This document shows positions 1-8,768 of a stretch of DNA of 64,000 nucleotides, one piece after another. Both the position numbers and the translations under genes were made by a program. The notes under the pieces are model-generated. The model saw nothing but the letters and a program-made list of their open reading frames with translations. It had not been told where the DNA came from and searched no databases. The stretch is from the NCBI RefSeq assembly GCF_003449035.1, contig NZ_QRGB01000001.1:930001-994000 (forward strand), read 5' to 3'. The stretch is from Pedobacter indicus (lineage in GTDB: Bacteria > Bacteroidota > Bacteroidia > Sphingobacteriales > Sphingobacteriaceae). Position 1 is the stretch's first letter. The number at the start of each line of letters is the position of its first letter.

Positions 1-1
1 A

Positions 2-1018
2 CGAAAAGGTGAGCTCAAAGCAAGTGATATTAAAGAAGAGGATCGCGATTATTATTTAGAGCGAAAATATCCGAGCTTCGGAAACTTAGTTCCACGCGAT
101 GTTGCTTCCAGAAATGCGAAAGAAATGGTCGATGAGGGAAGAGGTGTAGGTAAGACTGGCGTAGCTGTCTATTTGGATTTCGCGGACGCCATCAAGCGTT
201 TAGGAGAGGATGCTGTTCGTGCGAAATATGGGAATCTATTTGATATGTATTTGCAAATCACAGATGAAAATCCATATAAGCAGCCGATGCGGATTTATCC
301 AGCTGTTCATTACACTATGGGCGGACTTTGGGTTGATTATAATTTGATGACAACTGTACCAGGGTTATATGCACTTGGCGAATGTAATTTCTCTGACCAT
401 GGTGCTAATCGTTTGGGTGCGTCAGCCTTAATGCAAGGGCTTGCAGATGGTTATTTTGTGTTGCCGTATACTGTTGGTGATTATTTAGCTAGTCAGGGAT
501 TTGATCCGGTAGATGATAAAAATCCTGCTTTTGAAAATACAAGAAAGGAAGTCGAAGAGCGTGTTAACAAGTTGCTTAGCATGAAGGGTAAGCAGACAGT
601 TGATGACATTCATAAGAAACTCGGTCATATCATGTGGGAGTATTGTGGGATGGCGAGAACTGAAGAAGGGTTGACGAAAGCAAAAGGTTTAATTCAAGAC
701 CTTAGAAAAGAGTTCTGGGAAGATGTTAGTGTGTTAGGGGCAAATGAAGAACTGAATATGTCGCTAGAGAAAGCTGGACGAGTAGCTGATTTCTTGGAGT
801 TGGCCGAACTTATGGTCGATGATGCGTTGAATCGTTCTGAGTCATGTGGCGGTCACTTCCGTGTGGAGAGTCAGACTGAAGAAGGGGAAGCCAAACGTAA
901 AGATGATGAATTTGCTTATGTTGCAGCTTGGCAATATCAGCCGAATGGAACCGAACAATTGCATAAAGAGGAACTGCAATTCGAGAATGTTAAATTAACT
1001 CAACGTAGTTATAAATAG
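2..1018 (+). CDS. sdhA: Succinate dehydrogenase/fumarate reductase flavoprotein subunit, 3' part
   Basis: The reading frame is open from base 2 and its start lies before the window; 338 C-terminal residues are present. The subunit carries covalent FAD and interconverts succinate and fumarate at the membrane (complex II). Visible marks are the substrate-site segment [14 protein letters not shown] and the FAD-contact segment [13 protein letters not shown], both typical of the family, followed by the C-terminal helical domain ending in a Tyr/Lys-rich tail. The sdhB gene follows after 26 bases, so the usual cytochrome-A-B order is likely, with the cytochrome b subunit upstream and out of view. 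Identification is firm; choice between dehydrogenase and fumarate reductase direction is inferred. Confidence 0.97.
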   Translation, partial: RKGELKASDIKEEDRDYYLERKYPSFGNLVPRDVASRNAKEMVDEGRGVGKTGVAVYLDFADAIKRLGEDAVRAKYGNLFDMYLQITDENPYKQPMRIYPAVHYTMGGLWVDYNLMTTVPGLYALGECNFSDHGANRLGASALMQGLADGYFVLPYTVGDYLASQGFDPVDDKNPAFENTRKEVEERVNKLLSMKGKQTVDDIHKKLGHIMWEYCGMARTEEGLTKAKGLIQDLRKEFWEDVSVLGANEELNMSLEKAGRVADFLELAELMVDDALNRSESCGGHFRVESQTEEGEAKRKDDEFAYVAAWQYQPNGTEQLHKEELQFENVKLTQRSYK

Positions 1019-1044
1019 ATGATGAATCTCTAATCTATAAGAAA

Positions 1045-1815
1045 ATGAGTGCAACAATGAATCTGACGCTAAAGGTATGGCGTCAAAAAGACGAGAATAC
1101 TCGAGGTAAGTTTCATACATATGAAGCGAAAAATATATCAGACGACATGTCATTCTTGGAAATGCTCGATGTTGTCAACGAAGAAATAACAAGAAAGGGT
1201 GAAGACCCGATTTATTTTGATCACGATTGCCGCGAGGGTATCTGTGGTATGTGTTCCTTGTATATTAATGGTCGACCTCATGGACCAAAAGAGGGTATTA
1301 CGACTTGTCAATTACATATGCGAAGCTTTCATGACGGGCAAACGATTGTAATTGAACCTTGGAGAGCAGCAGCTTTTCCAGTTCTCAAAGACTTGGCTGT
1401 CGATCGTACAGCATTCGATCGTATTCAACAAGCAGGGGGCTTTGTTTCAGTAAACACAGGAGCCATCGTCGATGGAAATGTTCACCCGATACCAAAGGTT
1501 AAGGCTGATGAGGCATTTAATTCTGCTACATGTATTGGTTGTGGAGCCTGCGTGGCGGCTTGTAAAAATTCATCAGCGATGTTATTTGTTTCCGCCAAGG
1601 TATCGCAGTTCGCCCTTCTTCCTCAAGGTCAAGCAGAACGTGTTGAAAGAGCTCAGGCTATGGTGGATCAAATGGACGCTGAAGGCTTTGGTTCTTGTAC
1701 AAATACGGGAGCCTGTGAGATAGAATGTCCGGTAGGGATTAAACTTACAAACATTGCCCGTCTCAATCGGGAATACCTTCGTGCTAAGATTACGAAAGAA
1801 GAAGAAATCCATTAA
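1045..1815 (+). CDS. sdhB: Succinate dehydrogenase/fumarate reductase iron-sulfur subunit
   Basis: 256 residues, normal length for the short Bacteroidota-type B subunit. It passes electrons from the flavin to quinone through three Fe-S clusters. The plant-type [2Fe-2S] ligands are Cys62, Cys67, Cys70 and Cys88 ([10 protein letters not shown] motif). The second domain has CIGCGAC plus Cys173 (Cys163, 166, 169, 173) and a further set Cys218, Cys224 and Cys228, which together carry the [4Fe-4S] and [3Fe-4S] clusters. It follows sdhA by 26 bases in the same operon and is closed by a long hairpin 15 bases after the stop. No strong ribosome binding site is visible. Confidence 0.97.
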   Translation: MSATMNLTLKVWRQKDENTRGKFHTYEAKNISDDMSFLEMLDVVNEEITRKGEDPIYFDHDCREGICGMCSLYINGRPHGPKEGITTCQLHMRSFHDGQTIVIEPWRAAAFPVLKDLAVDRTAFDRIQQAGGFVSVNTGAIVDGNVHPIPKVKADEAFNSATCIGCGACVAACKNSSAMLFVSAKVSQFALLPQGQAERVERAQAMVDQMDAEGFGSCTNTGACEIECPVGIKLTNIARLNREYLRAKITKEEEIH

Positions 1816-1829
1816 AGGATCATATCTTT

Positions 1830-1875
1830 TACTAAATAAAAAAGCTTCGGATTTCCGAAGCTTTTTTATTTAGTA
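1830..1875. terminator. Bidirectional intrinsic terminator with a 22-bp perfect stem
   Basis: A perfect inverted repeat of 22 bp with a 2-base centre; the core is AAGCTTCGGA and its complement, flanked by A-runs on the left and T-runs on the right, so it gives a U-tract on both strands. It lies 15 bases after the sdhB stop and 7 bases after the stop of the small minus-strand frame at 1882-2064, so it would end transcription from both sides. Confidence 0.9.
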
Positions 1876-1881
1876 AAACTA

Positions 1882-2064
1882 TTAGAATATACTGCTGACA
1901 ACCTGAATTATATTGACGCTTGGAATTTGAATGAACGAAGCACTAATTGATCCTTCTTCAGCAATCATATTGGTGTCTGAGTTTATAAGTATTAAGGCTA
2001 AAGCCAAAAAGATCGGTACTAACAAAAGCAAGTACGGGGATATATTAAAAAAAGACCGTTTCAT
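1882..2064 (-). CDS. Small single-pass membrane protein candidate
   Basis: 60 codons. I do not recognise the family. Residues 11-28 (YLLLLVPIFLALALILIN) form a convincing transmembrane segment after a short basic N-terminus (MKRSFF), and the rest is a polar tail of about 30 residues, a normal layout for a small inner-membrane protein. Its stop is 7 bases from a long bidirectional terminator, which supports a real transcript converging on sdhB. A plus-strand frame covers the same bases (1931-2116) but codes for a Lys-rich stretch with no structure. No clear promoter or ribosome site was seen, so this stays a candidate. Confidence 0.45.
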   Translation of the reverse strand: MKRSFFNISPYLLLLVPIFLALALILINSDTNMIAEEGSISASFIQIPSVNIIQVVSSIF

Positions 2065-2180
2065 AATGGGAATGCTGTTATTCTGTCCTATATTGGATGA
2101 TACAAATAAACAATAAGGCTCTGATAATATAAAATTTAATAGACGAACTGGCTGATTTTATAGATATTTATGAAAAATGC

Positions 2181-3185
2181 ATGATGAATCAACGAAACTC
2201 CTTCATTATTCAGACCATTATTTGGCTGCTGTTGCTGTTCGTTTTTTATTTGGTTACGTCGCATAAGGCGGGTGAATTAGTGATTTTTGGTTACGGGCTA
2301 CTGAATATTTCGATATTTTATTTGAGCTATTTCTTTGTTACGCCGTTTATTTTAAGTAAGAAAAGATATTATAAAGGTTCTTACAGATTACTGGTAATCA
2401 TCGTAGTATCCGTACTCATAAAGTATGGAGTGGCATTGATTTATGAATCGGATGTTATGTACTATGGTGAGAATTATAATAAACGATATACAGATACTCA
2501 GTATTTATGGTCTGCGGGACTTGTTAGCTTGTTCTTTGTCTTATTAAGTTTCTGTTTACGCTTAACGCATAATTTTTTTATTCAGGAGAGGGAGAAGAGA
2601 ATGTTGGAGAATGAAAAATTAGCGGCTGAATTGTCTTTTCTAAAATCTCAAATTAATCCGCACTTTCTGTTTAATTCACTTAATAATATTTATTCGTTAA
2701 CCTATCATAAGTCAGATAAAGCTCCAGAAGCTATTCTAAAGCTTTCAGGCATTATGCGTTATATGTTGCAAGAGAGTGACGACGATAGGGTGCAATTAAA
2801 GGATGAAATCGCTTATATGGAGAACTACATATCCCTCCAGCAGCTACGATTTAAGGAGGAGATTGCTATCGATTATAAAATCGATATTGAAAATATGGAA
2901 CTTAGGATAATGCCTCTCCTTCTTATTTCCTTCCTGGAAAACGCATTTAAGCATGGAGTCGTTACCAATAAAGAATATCCAATTCGAATTTTGATAGAGG
3001 TGGTGAATAATAGACTTCACTTTAAAGTGTCTAATTTCAAAAACAAATTGAATAAAGATCAGGTGAGTGGAATCGGGCTCGAGAATCTAAAGAGACGTTT
3101 GGAGTTGGGATATCCTAATCAGTATAGTCTGATGGTTGATGATAAAGAACTGTTTTATAGCAGTGAATTATTTTTATATTTATAA
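2181..3185 (+). CDS. LytS/YehU-type sensor histidine kinase
   Basis: 334 residues. The N-terminal 130 residues hold about four membrane helices (near 9-26, 36-57, 69-87 and 112-130). A short coiled coil leads to the His_kinase (PF06580) domain, with phospho-acceptor His161 in QINPHFLFNSLNNIY and the ATP-binding N-box at Asn254 (FLENAFKHG). The G-box is GIGLENLKRR. Such kinases phosphorylate LytTR response regulators, and one follows 14 bases later, so the two form a standard pair. The ligand cannot be read from the sequence. Two ATG codons in tandem open the frame (2181, 2184). Confidence 0.93.
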   Translation: MMNQRNSFIIQTIIWLLLLFVFYLVTSHKAGELVIFGYGLLNISIFYLSYFFVTPFILSKKRYYKGSYRLLVIIVVSVLIKYGVALIYESDVMYYGENYNKRYTDTQYLWSAGLVSLFFVLLSFCLRLTHNFFIQEREKRMLENEKLAAELSFLKSQINPHFLFNSLNNIYSLTYHKSDKAPEAILKLSGIMRYMLQESDDDRVQLKDEIAYMENYISLQQLRFKEEIAIDYKIDIENMELRIMPLLLISFLENAFKHGVVTNKEYPIRILIEVVNNRLHFKVSNFKNKLNKDQVSGIGLENLKRRLELGYPNQYSLMVDDKELFYSSELFLYL

Positions 3186-3199
3186 AAAAACTTAACAAA

Positions 3200-3862
3200 A
3201 TGCGTTGTCTTGTAATCGATGATGAACCGCTGGCGTTAGATATTTTGTGTGATTATATTAAACGAGTTCCCGAACTCGTACTTTTGGATTGTTTGACAGA
3301 TCCGTTAAAAGGCCTGCAAATGGTTCAAAGGGGCGAAGTTGATCTTTTGTTCCTAGATATTCAGATGCCTGAACTTTCTGGTATCGATTTTCTTAAGAGG
3401 ATGAATGGTGAATGCGAAGTGATTTTGACCACTGCGTATCCTGAATATGCATTGGATGGATACAATCTTAATGTAGTCGATTACCTTTTGAAACCGTTTG
3501 CTTTTGAACGTTTTAAAAAGGCAATTGAAAAAGTGTTAAATGTTCAGAATATACTCTTTGTTAAAGTAGAGCATAAGATGCAAAAGGTGGATTTAAATGA
3601 AGTCCTTTATATTGAGGGTTTAAAGGATTATATTTCTATCTATATTGGTGACGAACGGATTATAACATTGCAAAATTTAAAAAAAATAGATTCGTTACTT
3701 CCTGACAAACGTTTTGTCAGAGTTCATAAGTCTTATATCGTTTCTTTGGATAAAATAGACTCGATAGAGAAAGGGAAGATTAATATTGGTGAAAAGCAGA
3801 TCCCTATTGGTGATACCTATCGTGATTCATTTTTTAAAAAGATCGAACAAAAAAGCTCTTAA
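3200..3862 (+). CDS. LytTR-family response regulator
   Basis: 220 residues. The receiver domain (1-115) has the acidic pair Asp7/Asp8, phospho-acceptor Asp53 (LFLDIQMPELSG), the switch Thr in TTAYPEYAL and Lys in LLKPF. The C-terminal LytTR DNA-binding domain (about 120-215) has the typical ILYIEGLKDYISIY start and FVRVHKSYIV segment. It would bind direct repeats upstream of its targets when phosphorylated by the kinase just upstream. Its stop codon overlaps the pepT stop codon on the other strand in the palindrome TTAA, so there is no room for a terminator between the two convergent genes. Confidence 0.95.
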   Translation: MRCLVIDDEPLALDILCDYIKRVPELVLLDCLTDPLKGLQMVQRGEVDLLFLDIQMPELSGIDFLKRMNGECEVILTTAYPEYALDGYNLNVVDYLLKPFAFERFKKAIEKVLNVQNILFVKVEHKMQKVDLNEVLYIEGLKDYISIYIGDERIITLQNLKKIDSLLPDKRFVRVHKSYIVSLDKIDSIEKGKINIGEKQIPIGDTYRDSFFKKIEQKSS

Positions 3863-5118
3863 TTAGATCTCTCTTCCCACAGCTTTGCGATCATTATGAT
3901 TGTTAAAACTGCTTTTTGCATATCTTGCACTGAAACCCACTCCTGTTTGCCATGGAAAGCATGTTCTCCAGCAAATATATTAGGGCAAGGCAGGCCCATA
4001 AACGAAAGTCGAGAACCATCGGTTCCGCCACGGATACTGCGTAAGATAGGGTTTATGTTTAATCGTTTCATAGCTTCAACACCGATTTCTGTCACCTGCG
4101 GGTGGTTTTGCAAGATGTTTTTCATATTACGGTATTGTTCATGTATGCTTATTTCAAAGGTACAGCCAGGAAATTGCGAAACGGTTTCTTTTGTGATCCT
4201 TCTTAATTCTTCGCTATGTTTTTTCAATAATTCATCATCGAAATCGCGTATAATTAAATCGATCGTGGCTTGCTCGACAGTTCCTGATATGGAAACTGGA
4301 TGGATAAACCCTTCTTTATCAGATGTCGTCTCAGGTGAAAGTCGGTCTTTTGGTAAGTTGGAAATCAGCTCACTTGCTACTTTTATCGCGTTTATCATCT
4401 TCCCTTTTGCAAATCCCGGATGAATGCTATTGCCGTTAATCACAATACGCGCTCCATCAGCAGAAAAAGTCTCGTCTTCGATAGACCCCAAGGTCTCACC
4501 ATCCACAGTATAACCATAATCGGCACCTAACTTTTCCATGTCCAACATTTCAACGCCTCTGCCTATTTCTTCATCAGGTGTGAATAAAATGCGAATATCT
4601 CCATGTTTAATTTCCTGATGTTTCAATAGAAGTTGCACTGCATCCATGATTTCAGCAACGCCGGCTTTATTGTCTGCCCCTAGTAGCGTTGTTCCACTAG
4701 CAGTAATAATATCATTGCCATATTGTTTAGCAAGATCTGGATGGTTTTGAGGTGTCAGGACTTGTGTCTCATCGTCGGGCAAGACAAGGTCTTGCCCTTG
4801 ATAGTTATGGTGAATGATGGGCTGTACATTTGTTCCACTACAATCTGGTGAAGTGTCCATGTGGGCACAAAAACAAATAACAGGGACATCTTTGTCCGTA
4901 TTTGATGGAACCGTAGCAAAAACATACCCATGCTTGTCTACGTGTGCATCCTTGATACCAAGCTCAGTTAGTTGTTCGACAAGTAGGTTCGCAAGGTTTT
5001 TCTGTTTATCTGTAGAAGGAAAACTTTTCGAATTTGGATCAGACTGGGTGTCAATCTGTACGTATTGCATGAATTTCTCTGTTACTTGAAATTCATGCTC
5101 CTGAATTTGTAAGCTCAT
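3859..5118 (-). CDS. pepT: Peptidase T (tripeptide aminopeptidase)
   Basis: 419 residues, close to the family norm of about 410. This cytoplasmic M20B zinc enzyme removes the N-terminal residue from tripeptides. Metal and catalytic residues are visible: His86 and Asp88 in CAHMDTSPD, bridging Asp149 in GADNKAG, the catalytic base and ligand Glu183/Glu184 in TPDEEIG, Asp206 in VDGE, and the late His in GEHAFHGKQEW. It is monocistronic; its start is 20 bases from a terminator of the next operon, and its stop overlaps that of the convergent LytTR gene by 4 bases. Confidence 0.97.
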   Translation of the reverse strand: MSLQIQEHEFQVTEKFMQYVQIDTQSDPNSKSFPSTDKQKNLANLLVEQLTELGIKDAHVDKHGYVFATVPSNTDKDVPVICFCAHMDTSPDCSGTNVQPIIHHNYQGQDLVLPDDETQVLTPQNHPDLAKQYGNDIITASGTTLLGADNKAGVAEIMDAVQLLLKHQEIKHGDIRILFTPDEEIGRGVEMLDMEKLGADYGYTVDGETLGSIEDETFSADGARIVINGNSIHPGFAKGKMINAIKVASELISNLPKDRLSPETTSDKEGFIHPVSISGTVEQATIDLIIRDFDDELLKKHSEELRRITKETVSQFPGCTFEISIHEQYRNMKNILQNHPQVTEIGVEAMKRLNINPILRSIRGGTDGSRLSFMGLPCPNIFAGEHAFHGKQEWVSVQDMQKAVLTIIMIAKLWEERSN

Positions 5119-5138
5119 GTCGATAGAAAAATATTTTT

Positions 5139-5178
5139 ATAAGAAAAAGCCCACAGTTTTATGTGGGCTTTTTCTTAT
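5139..5178 (-). terminator. Intrinsic terminator of the zinc-ribbon/Nif3 operon
   Basis: A perfect 17-bp stem (AAAAAGCCCACA core) with a 6-base loop and a T-run on the minus strand. It overlaps the stop codon of the zinc-ribbon gene (stop at 5175-5177), so the stem forms inside the last codon. It lies just upstream of pepT and separates the two transcription units. Confidence 0.85.
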
Positions 5179-5918
5179 GCTGTTGCGTCTTCTGTAGTGA
5201 ATTCCTCGTCTACGAGAATGCGACCACAATGTTCGCACACGATTATTTTTTTTCGTTGACGAATATCTAACTGTCTTTGAGGTGGGATTTGGTTAAAACA
5301 ACCGGAGCAAGAATCGCGATCAATAGTTACTACAGCTAAGCCATTTTTAGCATTTTTTCTTAACCGATTGTAGGCTATCAATAGACGCTCGTCTATTTTC
5401 TTTTCAGCTTTCTCGGCTTTGGAAAGCAACACTTTCTCGTCCTTCTCAGTCTCTCCAGTAATATTATTAAGTTCTTCTCGTTTTGCAGCAAGATCTTTCT
5501 GACGTTCTTCTAGATCTTCCTGTGCCTTTTCGTACTTGCTAGTTTTATTGCTGATTTCGAATTCAGTTTCACGAATTTTCTTTTCAAGAACTTGGATCTC
5601 AAGACCCTGTATTTCGATCTCTTTAGCTATCGCGTCGTATTCACGATTGTTTTTTACTTCATTCAACTGGGTTTCATATTTCTTAATCGCCGCTTGCGCG
5701 TCCTTAATTAAATTTTTACGATTAACGATAGAGTCTTCAGATGCGTCAAGATCGGTTCTGATCTTTTCAATCCGAGTTTCAAGTCCAGCGACTTCGTCCT
5801 CAAGATCTGCTACCTCAATTGGAAGTTCTCCGCGTACCTGATGAATTTTATCTATTTGTGTATGAATTGTTTGCAGGTTCCACAATGCTTGTAATTTCTG
5901 CTCTACAGTTTTTTCCAT
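5175..5918 (-). CDS. Coiled-coil protein with C4 zinc ribbon (zf-RING_7/CT398-like)
   Basis: 247 residues. About residues 30-180 form a long antiparallel coiled coil with the conserved turn NNREYDAIAKEIE near residue 90. The C-terminus is a treble-clef zinc ribbon with Cys204/Cys207 (CSGCF) and Cys228/Cys231 (CEHCG). Related proteins include Chlamydia CT398 and mycobacterial homologues; the role in Bacteroidota is unsettled, and nucleic-acid binding is often suggested. The start overlaps the stop of the upstream Nif3-like gene (TAATG), so the two are translationally coupled. This zinc-ribbon/Nif3 pairing is common in the phylum. Confidence 0.9.
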   Translation of the reverse strand: MEKTVEQKLQALWNLQTIHTQIDKIHQVRGELPIEVADLEDEVAGLETRIEKIRTDLDASEDSIVNRKNLIKDAQAAIKKYETQLNEVKNNREYDAIAKEIEIQGLEIQVLEKKIRETEFEISNKTSKYEKAQEDLEERQKDLAAKREELNNITGETEKDEKVLLSKAEKAEKKIDERLLIAYNRLRKNAKNGLAVVTIDRDSCSGCFNQIPPQRQLDIRQRKKIIVCEHCGRILVDEEFTTEDATA

Positions 5919-7015
5919 TAAAAGTAATATTTTATTGGGTTTGTGCTTTCTTTAGTAATTTGGATTGCAAAGTTAGGAAATTTTTTTCGTATTACTTCTA
6001 ACAATAAATCTTGCGTAAACTGCTCGCTTTCAAAATGTCCGATATCTGCAATCATGATTTTATCTTCAGCATCGAAGAACTCATGATATTTAAAATCAGA
6101 GGATATGAACACATCCGCACCTGCTCTGATCGCGTTTTTTAGAAGGAAACTGCCTGCACCTCCACATACAGCTACCCGTTGGATGTTATTAGTCTTGTGT
6201 CCCGCGTGCCGAATGACCTGTACATTCATTTGCTCTTTTAAAAAAGACAGAAAGGTTTCTTTCGGTTGAGGTTCTGCTAGGTTTCCAATCATGCCAGCTC
6301 CCACCTCCTGGTAGCTGTTGTCGAGTGAATAAATGTCGTAGGCTACCTCTTCATACGGGTGACTCTCATACATTGCTATTAGAATATTCCTTTCTTTATA
6401 ATAGGGATAAATGACCTCTATGGCTAGTTCTTGTACGTTTTCTCTTCGGCCAGCCTCGCCAATGGTCGGTAATGCATATTCGTTCGGCAAGAAAGTTCCG
6501 GTTCCGGAACTGCTGAAGCTACATTCCGAGTAATTACTAATATTGCCGGCACCAGCAGCAAATAGAGCATTTTTAACAACCTCAGAATGGCTTATTGGAA
6601 CGAAAACCTTGAGTTTTTTTAAAACATTTCCTTTCGGCGATAACATAGCTGGATTTTGTATCCCCAGGCGCTCCATGATTTTAGCATTTACACCACCACG
6701 GATATTATCTAAGTTGGTATGAGCCGCATATAAAGCAATACGATGCCGGATGGCTTTCGCTACGACGCGTTCTACATAAGTTGAGTCATTGAATCGCTTT
6801 AGTCCTCGAAACACAATGGGATGATGAGTAATAATGAGATTGCAGTGGTGTTCGATAGCTTCATCCACAATTCTTTCGGTACAGTCGAGTGCCACGAGCG
6901 CACCTGTGATCTCGTCTTGGGGGTTGCCTACAATGAGGCCAGAATTGTCATAATCCTCTTGTAGATGAAGTGGAGCTAATGACTCAAGATATTTCGTTAT
7001 TTCTACTAATTTCAT
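5918..7015 (-). CDS. Nif3-like dinuclear metal-centre protein
   Basis: 365 residues, the long form with a PII-like insert in the middle (about residues 130-235), as in B. subtilis YqfO. Metal ligands are visible as His64/His65 (THHPIVF), Asp103 (HTNLDN) and the C-terminal pair in ADIGHFESEQF. Members are sometimes annotated as type 2 GTP cyclohydrolase I; the true reaction is uncertain. It sits between a DUF4328 membrane protein (start overlaps by 32 bases) and the zinc-ribbon gene (1-base overlap), so the three make one operon. Confidence 0.92.
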   Translation of the reverse strand: MKLVEITKYLESLAPLHLQEDYDNSGLIVGNPQDEITGALVALDCTERIVDEAIEHHCNLIITHHPIVFRGLKRFNDSTYVERVVAKAIRHRIALYAAHTNLDNIRGGVNAKIMERLGIQNPAMLSPKGNVLKKLKVFVPISHSEVVKNALFAAGAGNISNYSECSFSSSGTGTFLPNEYALPTIGEAGRRENVQELAIEVIYPYYKERNILIAMYESHPYEEVAYDIYSLDNSYQEVGAGMIGNLAEPQPKETFLSFLKEQMNVQVIRHAGHKTNNIQRVAVCGGAGSFLLKNAIRAGADVFISSDFKYHEFFDAEDKIMIADIGHFESEQFTQDLLLEVIRKKFPNFAIQITKESTNPIKYYF

Positions 7016-7478
7016 CTTGTTTATTGTTTTTATCTACAAATCGCTGGTGTTCAATAATTAATATTCTAAAATAATCGATCTTAACCCAGTAGCGAATGAA
7101 ATAATACAATGCAAAAATACCGGCTACAAAAGATATACTCGGAATGAGGGGAAAACTGGCAATAACAACGAATATAGCATATGAAAGTCCGAATAATCGA
7201 CCCGGATTTTCCTCTTCTGCTATTTTCCGATCATAAAATTCATTAGTTAAAGAGTCAGCCATCCGATTTGCAATGATGAAGTTCCAATAAAGACTTACGA
7301 TTGGCACCAGAGCCATCCAAACCATCCAAGGCTTTAAGTGGCGGTTTTCTTCGGCAACCGTTTTCAGGGTTCTGCTTAACGTTAGGCAATAAAATGCACG
7401 TATAATTAAACTGACTATTGAGATAATCGTTGCTGCCCACACCATGTCCTCTGTCAGAGTTATGCCATTATATTCCAT
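6984..7478 (-). CDS. DUF4328-type integral membrane protein
   Basis: 164 residues from the ATG at 7478; the frame can be opened six bases earlier at a GTG, which I think less likely. Four hydrophobic segments are visible: near residues 10-30, 50-70, and two close together between 95 and 135. The spacing and the stretch LKPWMVWMALVPIVSLYWNF match the DUF4328 pattern. Function is unknown. Its last 32 bases overlap the start of the Nif3-like gene. A 12-bp palindrome lies in the divergent region upstream. Confidence 0.75.
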   Translation of the reverse strand: MEYNGITLTEDMVWAATIISIVSLIIRAFYCLTLSRTLKTVAEENRHLKPWMVWMALVPIVSLYWNFIIANRMADSLTNEFYDRKIAEEENPGRLFGLSYAIFVVIASFPLIPSISFVAGIFALYYFIRYWVKIDYFRILIIEHQRFVDKNNKQDEISRNNEIS

Positions 7479-7525
7479 CAGCACGAAAATACGGGAAAAT
7501 TGTCAACTATGAATTTAATATGAAA

Positions 7526-7537
7526 ATTGTTAACAAT
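7526..7537. promoter_or_regulatory. 12-bp palindrome in a divergent intergenic region
   Basis: ATTGTTAACAAT is a perfect palindrome in the 135-base gap between the divergent DUF4328 gene and the sigma factor gene. Its position fits an operator for either gene. No TAnnTTTG element is close enough to fix the promoter. Confidence 0.35.
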
Positions 7538-7613
7538 AAAATGATTATTATTGGGATAACTAAGGTATCGAACTATCAGACGCTCCAAACAATATATACA
7601 AGATGAAACCGCG

Positions 7614-8138
7614 ATGCTGGAGAATTTCTATCGAACCGGTGATTTGGAGGTTCTCGGGCGACTTTATGAACCCTATATGTACTTAATCTACGGATTATGC
7701 CTTAAATATTTAAAGGACCCGGTTAAAAGTGAAGATGCAGTTATGCAGATTTTTGAAGAACTGATTAAAAAACTTCGTGTTCACAGAGTCGATAATTTTA
7801 AGGGATGGCTTTACACGGTGGCTCGAAATCATTGCCTGATGGAGCTACGTAAAGAAGATAAAAACCAGACCGTTTCTTTAGAAGAAACTTTTATGGAAAA
7901 TGTCGAATATCCGCATCTTGATGATAGCGAGGGTATGCGTGAGCAGAATTTATCGAAAATGGAATCATGTATAGAGCAATTGAAAGAAGAACAAAGGGTT
8001 TGTGTGAAGTTATTCTATCTAGAGCAGAAATGCTATAAAGACATCGCAGACAAGACGGGGTATTCGATGAAACAAGTAAAAAGCAATATACAGAACGGGA
8101 GACGGAATTTAAAAATTTGCATGGATAAAGATATATGA
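7614..8138 (+). CDS. ECF-type RNA polymerase sigma-70 factor
   Basis: 174 residues. Region 2 covers about residues 12-75 (LYGLCLKYLKDPVKSEDAVMQ, then the region 2.4-like segment FKGWLYTVARNHCLMELRK). Region 4 covers about 120-170 with the helix-turn-helix YKDIADKTGYSMKQVKSNIQ. The start is fixed at 7614 because no in-frame start exists between it and the upstream stop at 7557. The downstream gene overlaps by 4 bases (ATGA) and codes for a membrane protein of anti-sigma type, so the pair probably forms a signal-responsive regulator. Targets are not visible. Confidence 0.92.
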   Translation: MLENFYRTGDLEVLGRLYEPYMYLIYGLCLKYLKDPVKSEDAVMQIFEELIKKLRVHRVDNFKGWLYTVARNHCLMELRKEDKNQTVSLEETFMENVEYPHLDDSEGMREQNLSKMESCIEQLKEEQRVCVKLFYLEQKCYKDIADKTGYSMKQVKSNIQNGRRNLKICMDKDI

Positions 8139-8767
8139 GTCAACACTACGATATATTATATATTCAACAGTATCTAGAAGGAAAACTAAGTCCTGATGAG
8201 ATGCATGATCTCGAACGTGCAGCTTTAAATGACAATCTGTTACAAGATGCTATTGATGGGTATCGTTCTGCGGATACGGTTGACCATAGACAGTTGAGTT
8301 TACTGCAGAAGCGTTTTGCTGCTCGGATTGAAAACCATCAAGAGATCAAAAATAGAAACTATTTTACCTGGCAGAGATTAACTATCGCAAGCATTGCTGG
8401 ACTTTTATTCATCGTTATCGGCGTGCTGTTCTGGATGATGAGAAACCCCGCCACAAATCGGGAAGATGTTACTAAACAACAAGCGACGGCAGTTAGTGTT
8501 CAGGAAAAGGTTACGATAAATTTAGTTGAAGGAAACCTATTTCCGAAAGTAGGATGGGATGCTTTTAGGGATCATGTGTCTATATCAACCGTTGCTATTC
8601 CGACAGGTGAACATGTTACCGTTCATTTTGACGTTAAGGATACTCGGCCGATCAATATTCGGTTTGTTTCGAGTCATGATGAACAACTTATTGATACCAT
8701 CGAGAAAATGCTGGAAAAAGGACCAGGCTGGGATGGAAGCTCGGGGACAATCGAGTTGCAGTTTTAA
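8135..8767 (+). CDS. Single-pass membrane protein, probable anti-sigma-type partner
   Basis: 210 residues. The N-terminal cytoplasmic part (1-80) starts with ILYIQQYLEGKLSPDEMHDLE, a pattern common in Bacteroidota proteins encoded after ECF sigma factors; one membrane helix (about 87-107, IASIAGLLFIVIGVLFWMM) follows, and then an outer domain of about 100 residues. Translation is coupled to the sigma gene by an ATGA overlap. I infer control of the sigma factor from this layout; there is no zinc anti-sigma motif (HxxxCxxC). The stop is one base from the stop of the convergent kinase gene. Confidence 0.75.
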   Translation: MSQHYDILYIQQYLEGKLSPDEMHDLERAALNDNLLQDAIDGYRSADTVDHRQLSLLQKRFAARIENHQEIKNRNYFTWQRLTIASIAGLLFIVIGVLFWMMRNPATNREDVTKQQATAVSVQEKVTINLVEGNLFPKVGWDAFRDHVSISTVAIPTGEHVTVHFDVKDTRPINIRFVSSHDEQLIDTIEKMLEKGPGWDGSSGTIELQF

Positions 8768-8768
8768 T

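Noticed and set aside
3896-4423. Plus-strand open frame of 175 codons inside pepT
   Set aside because: It mirrors the pepT codons on the other strand, is rich in Cys/Ser/Phe, and has no domain; pepT is complete.
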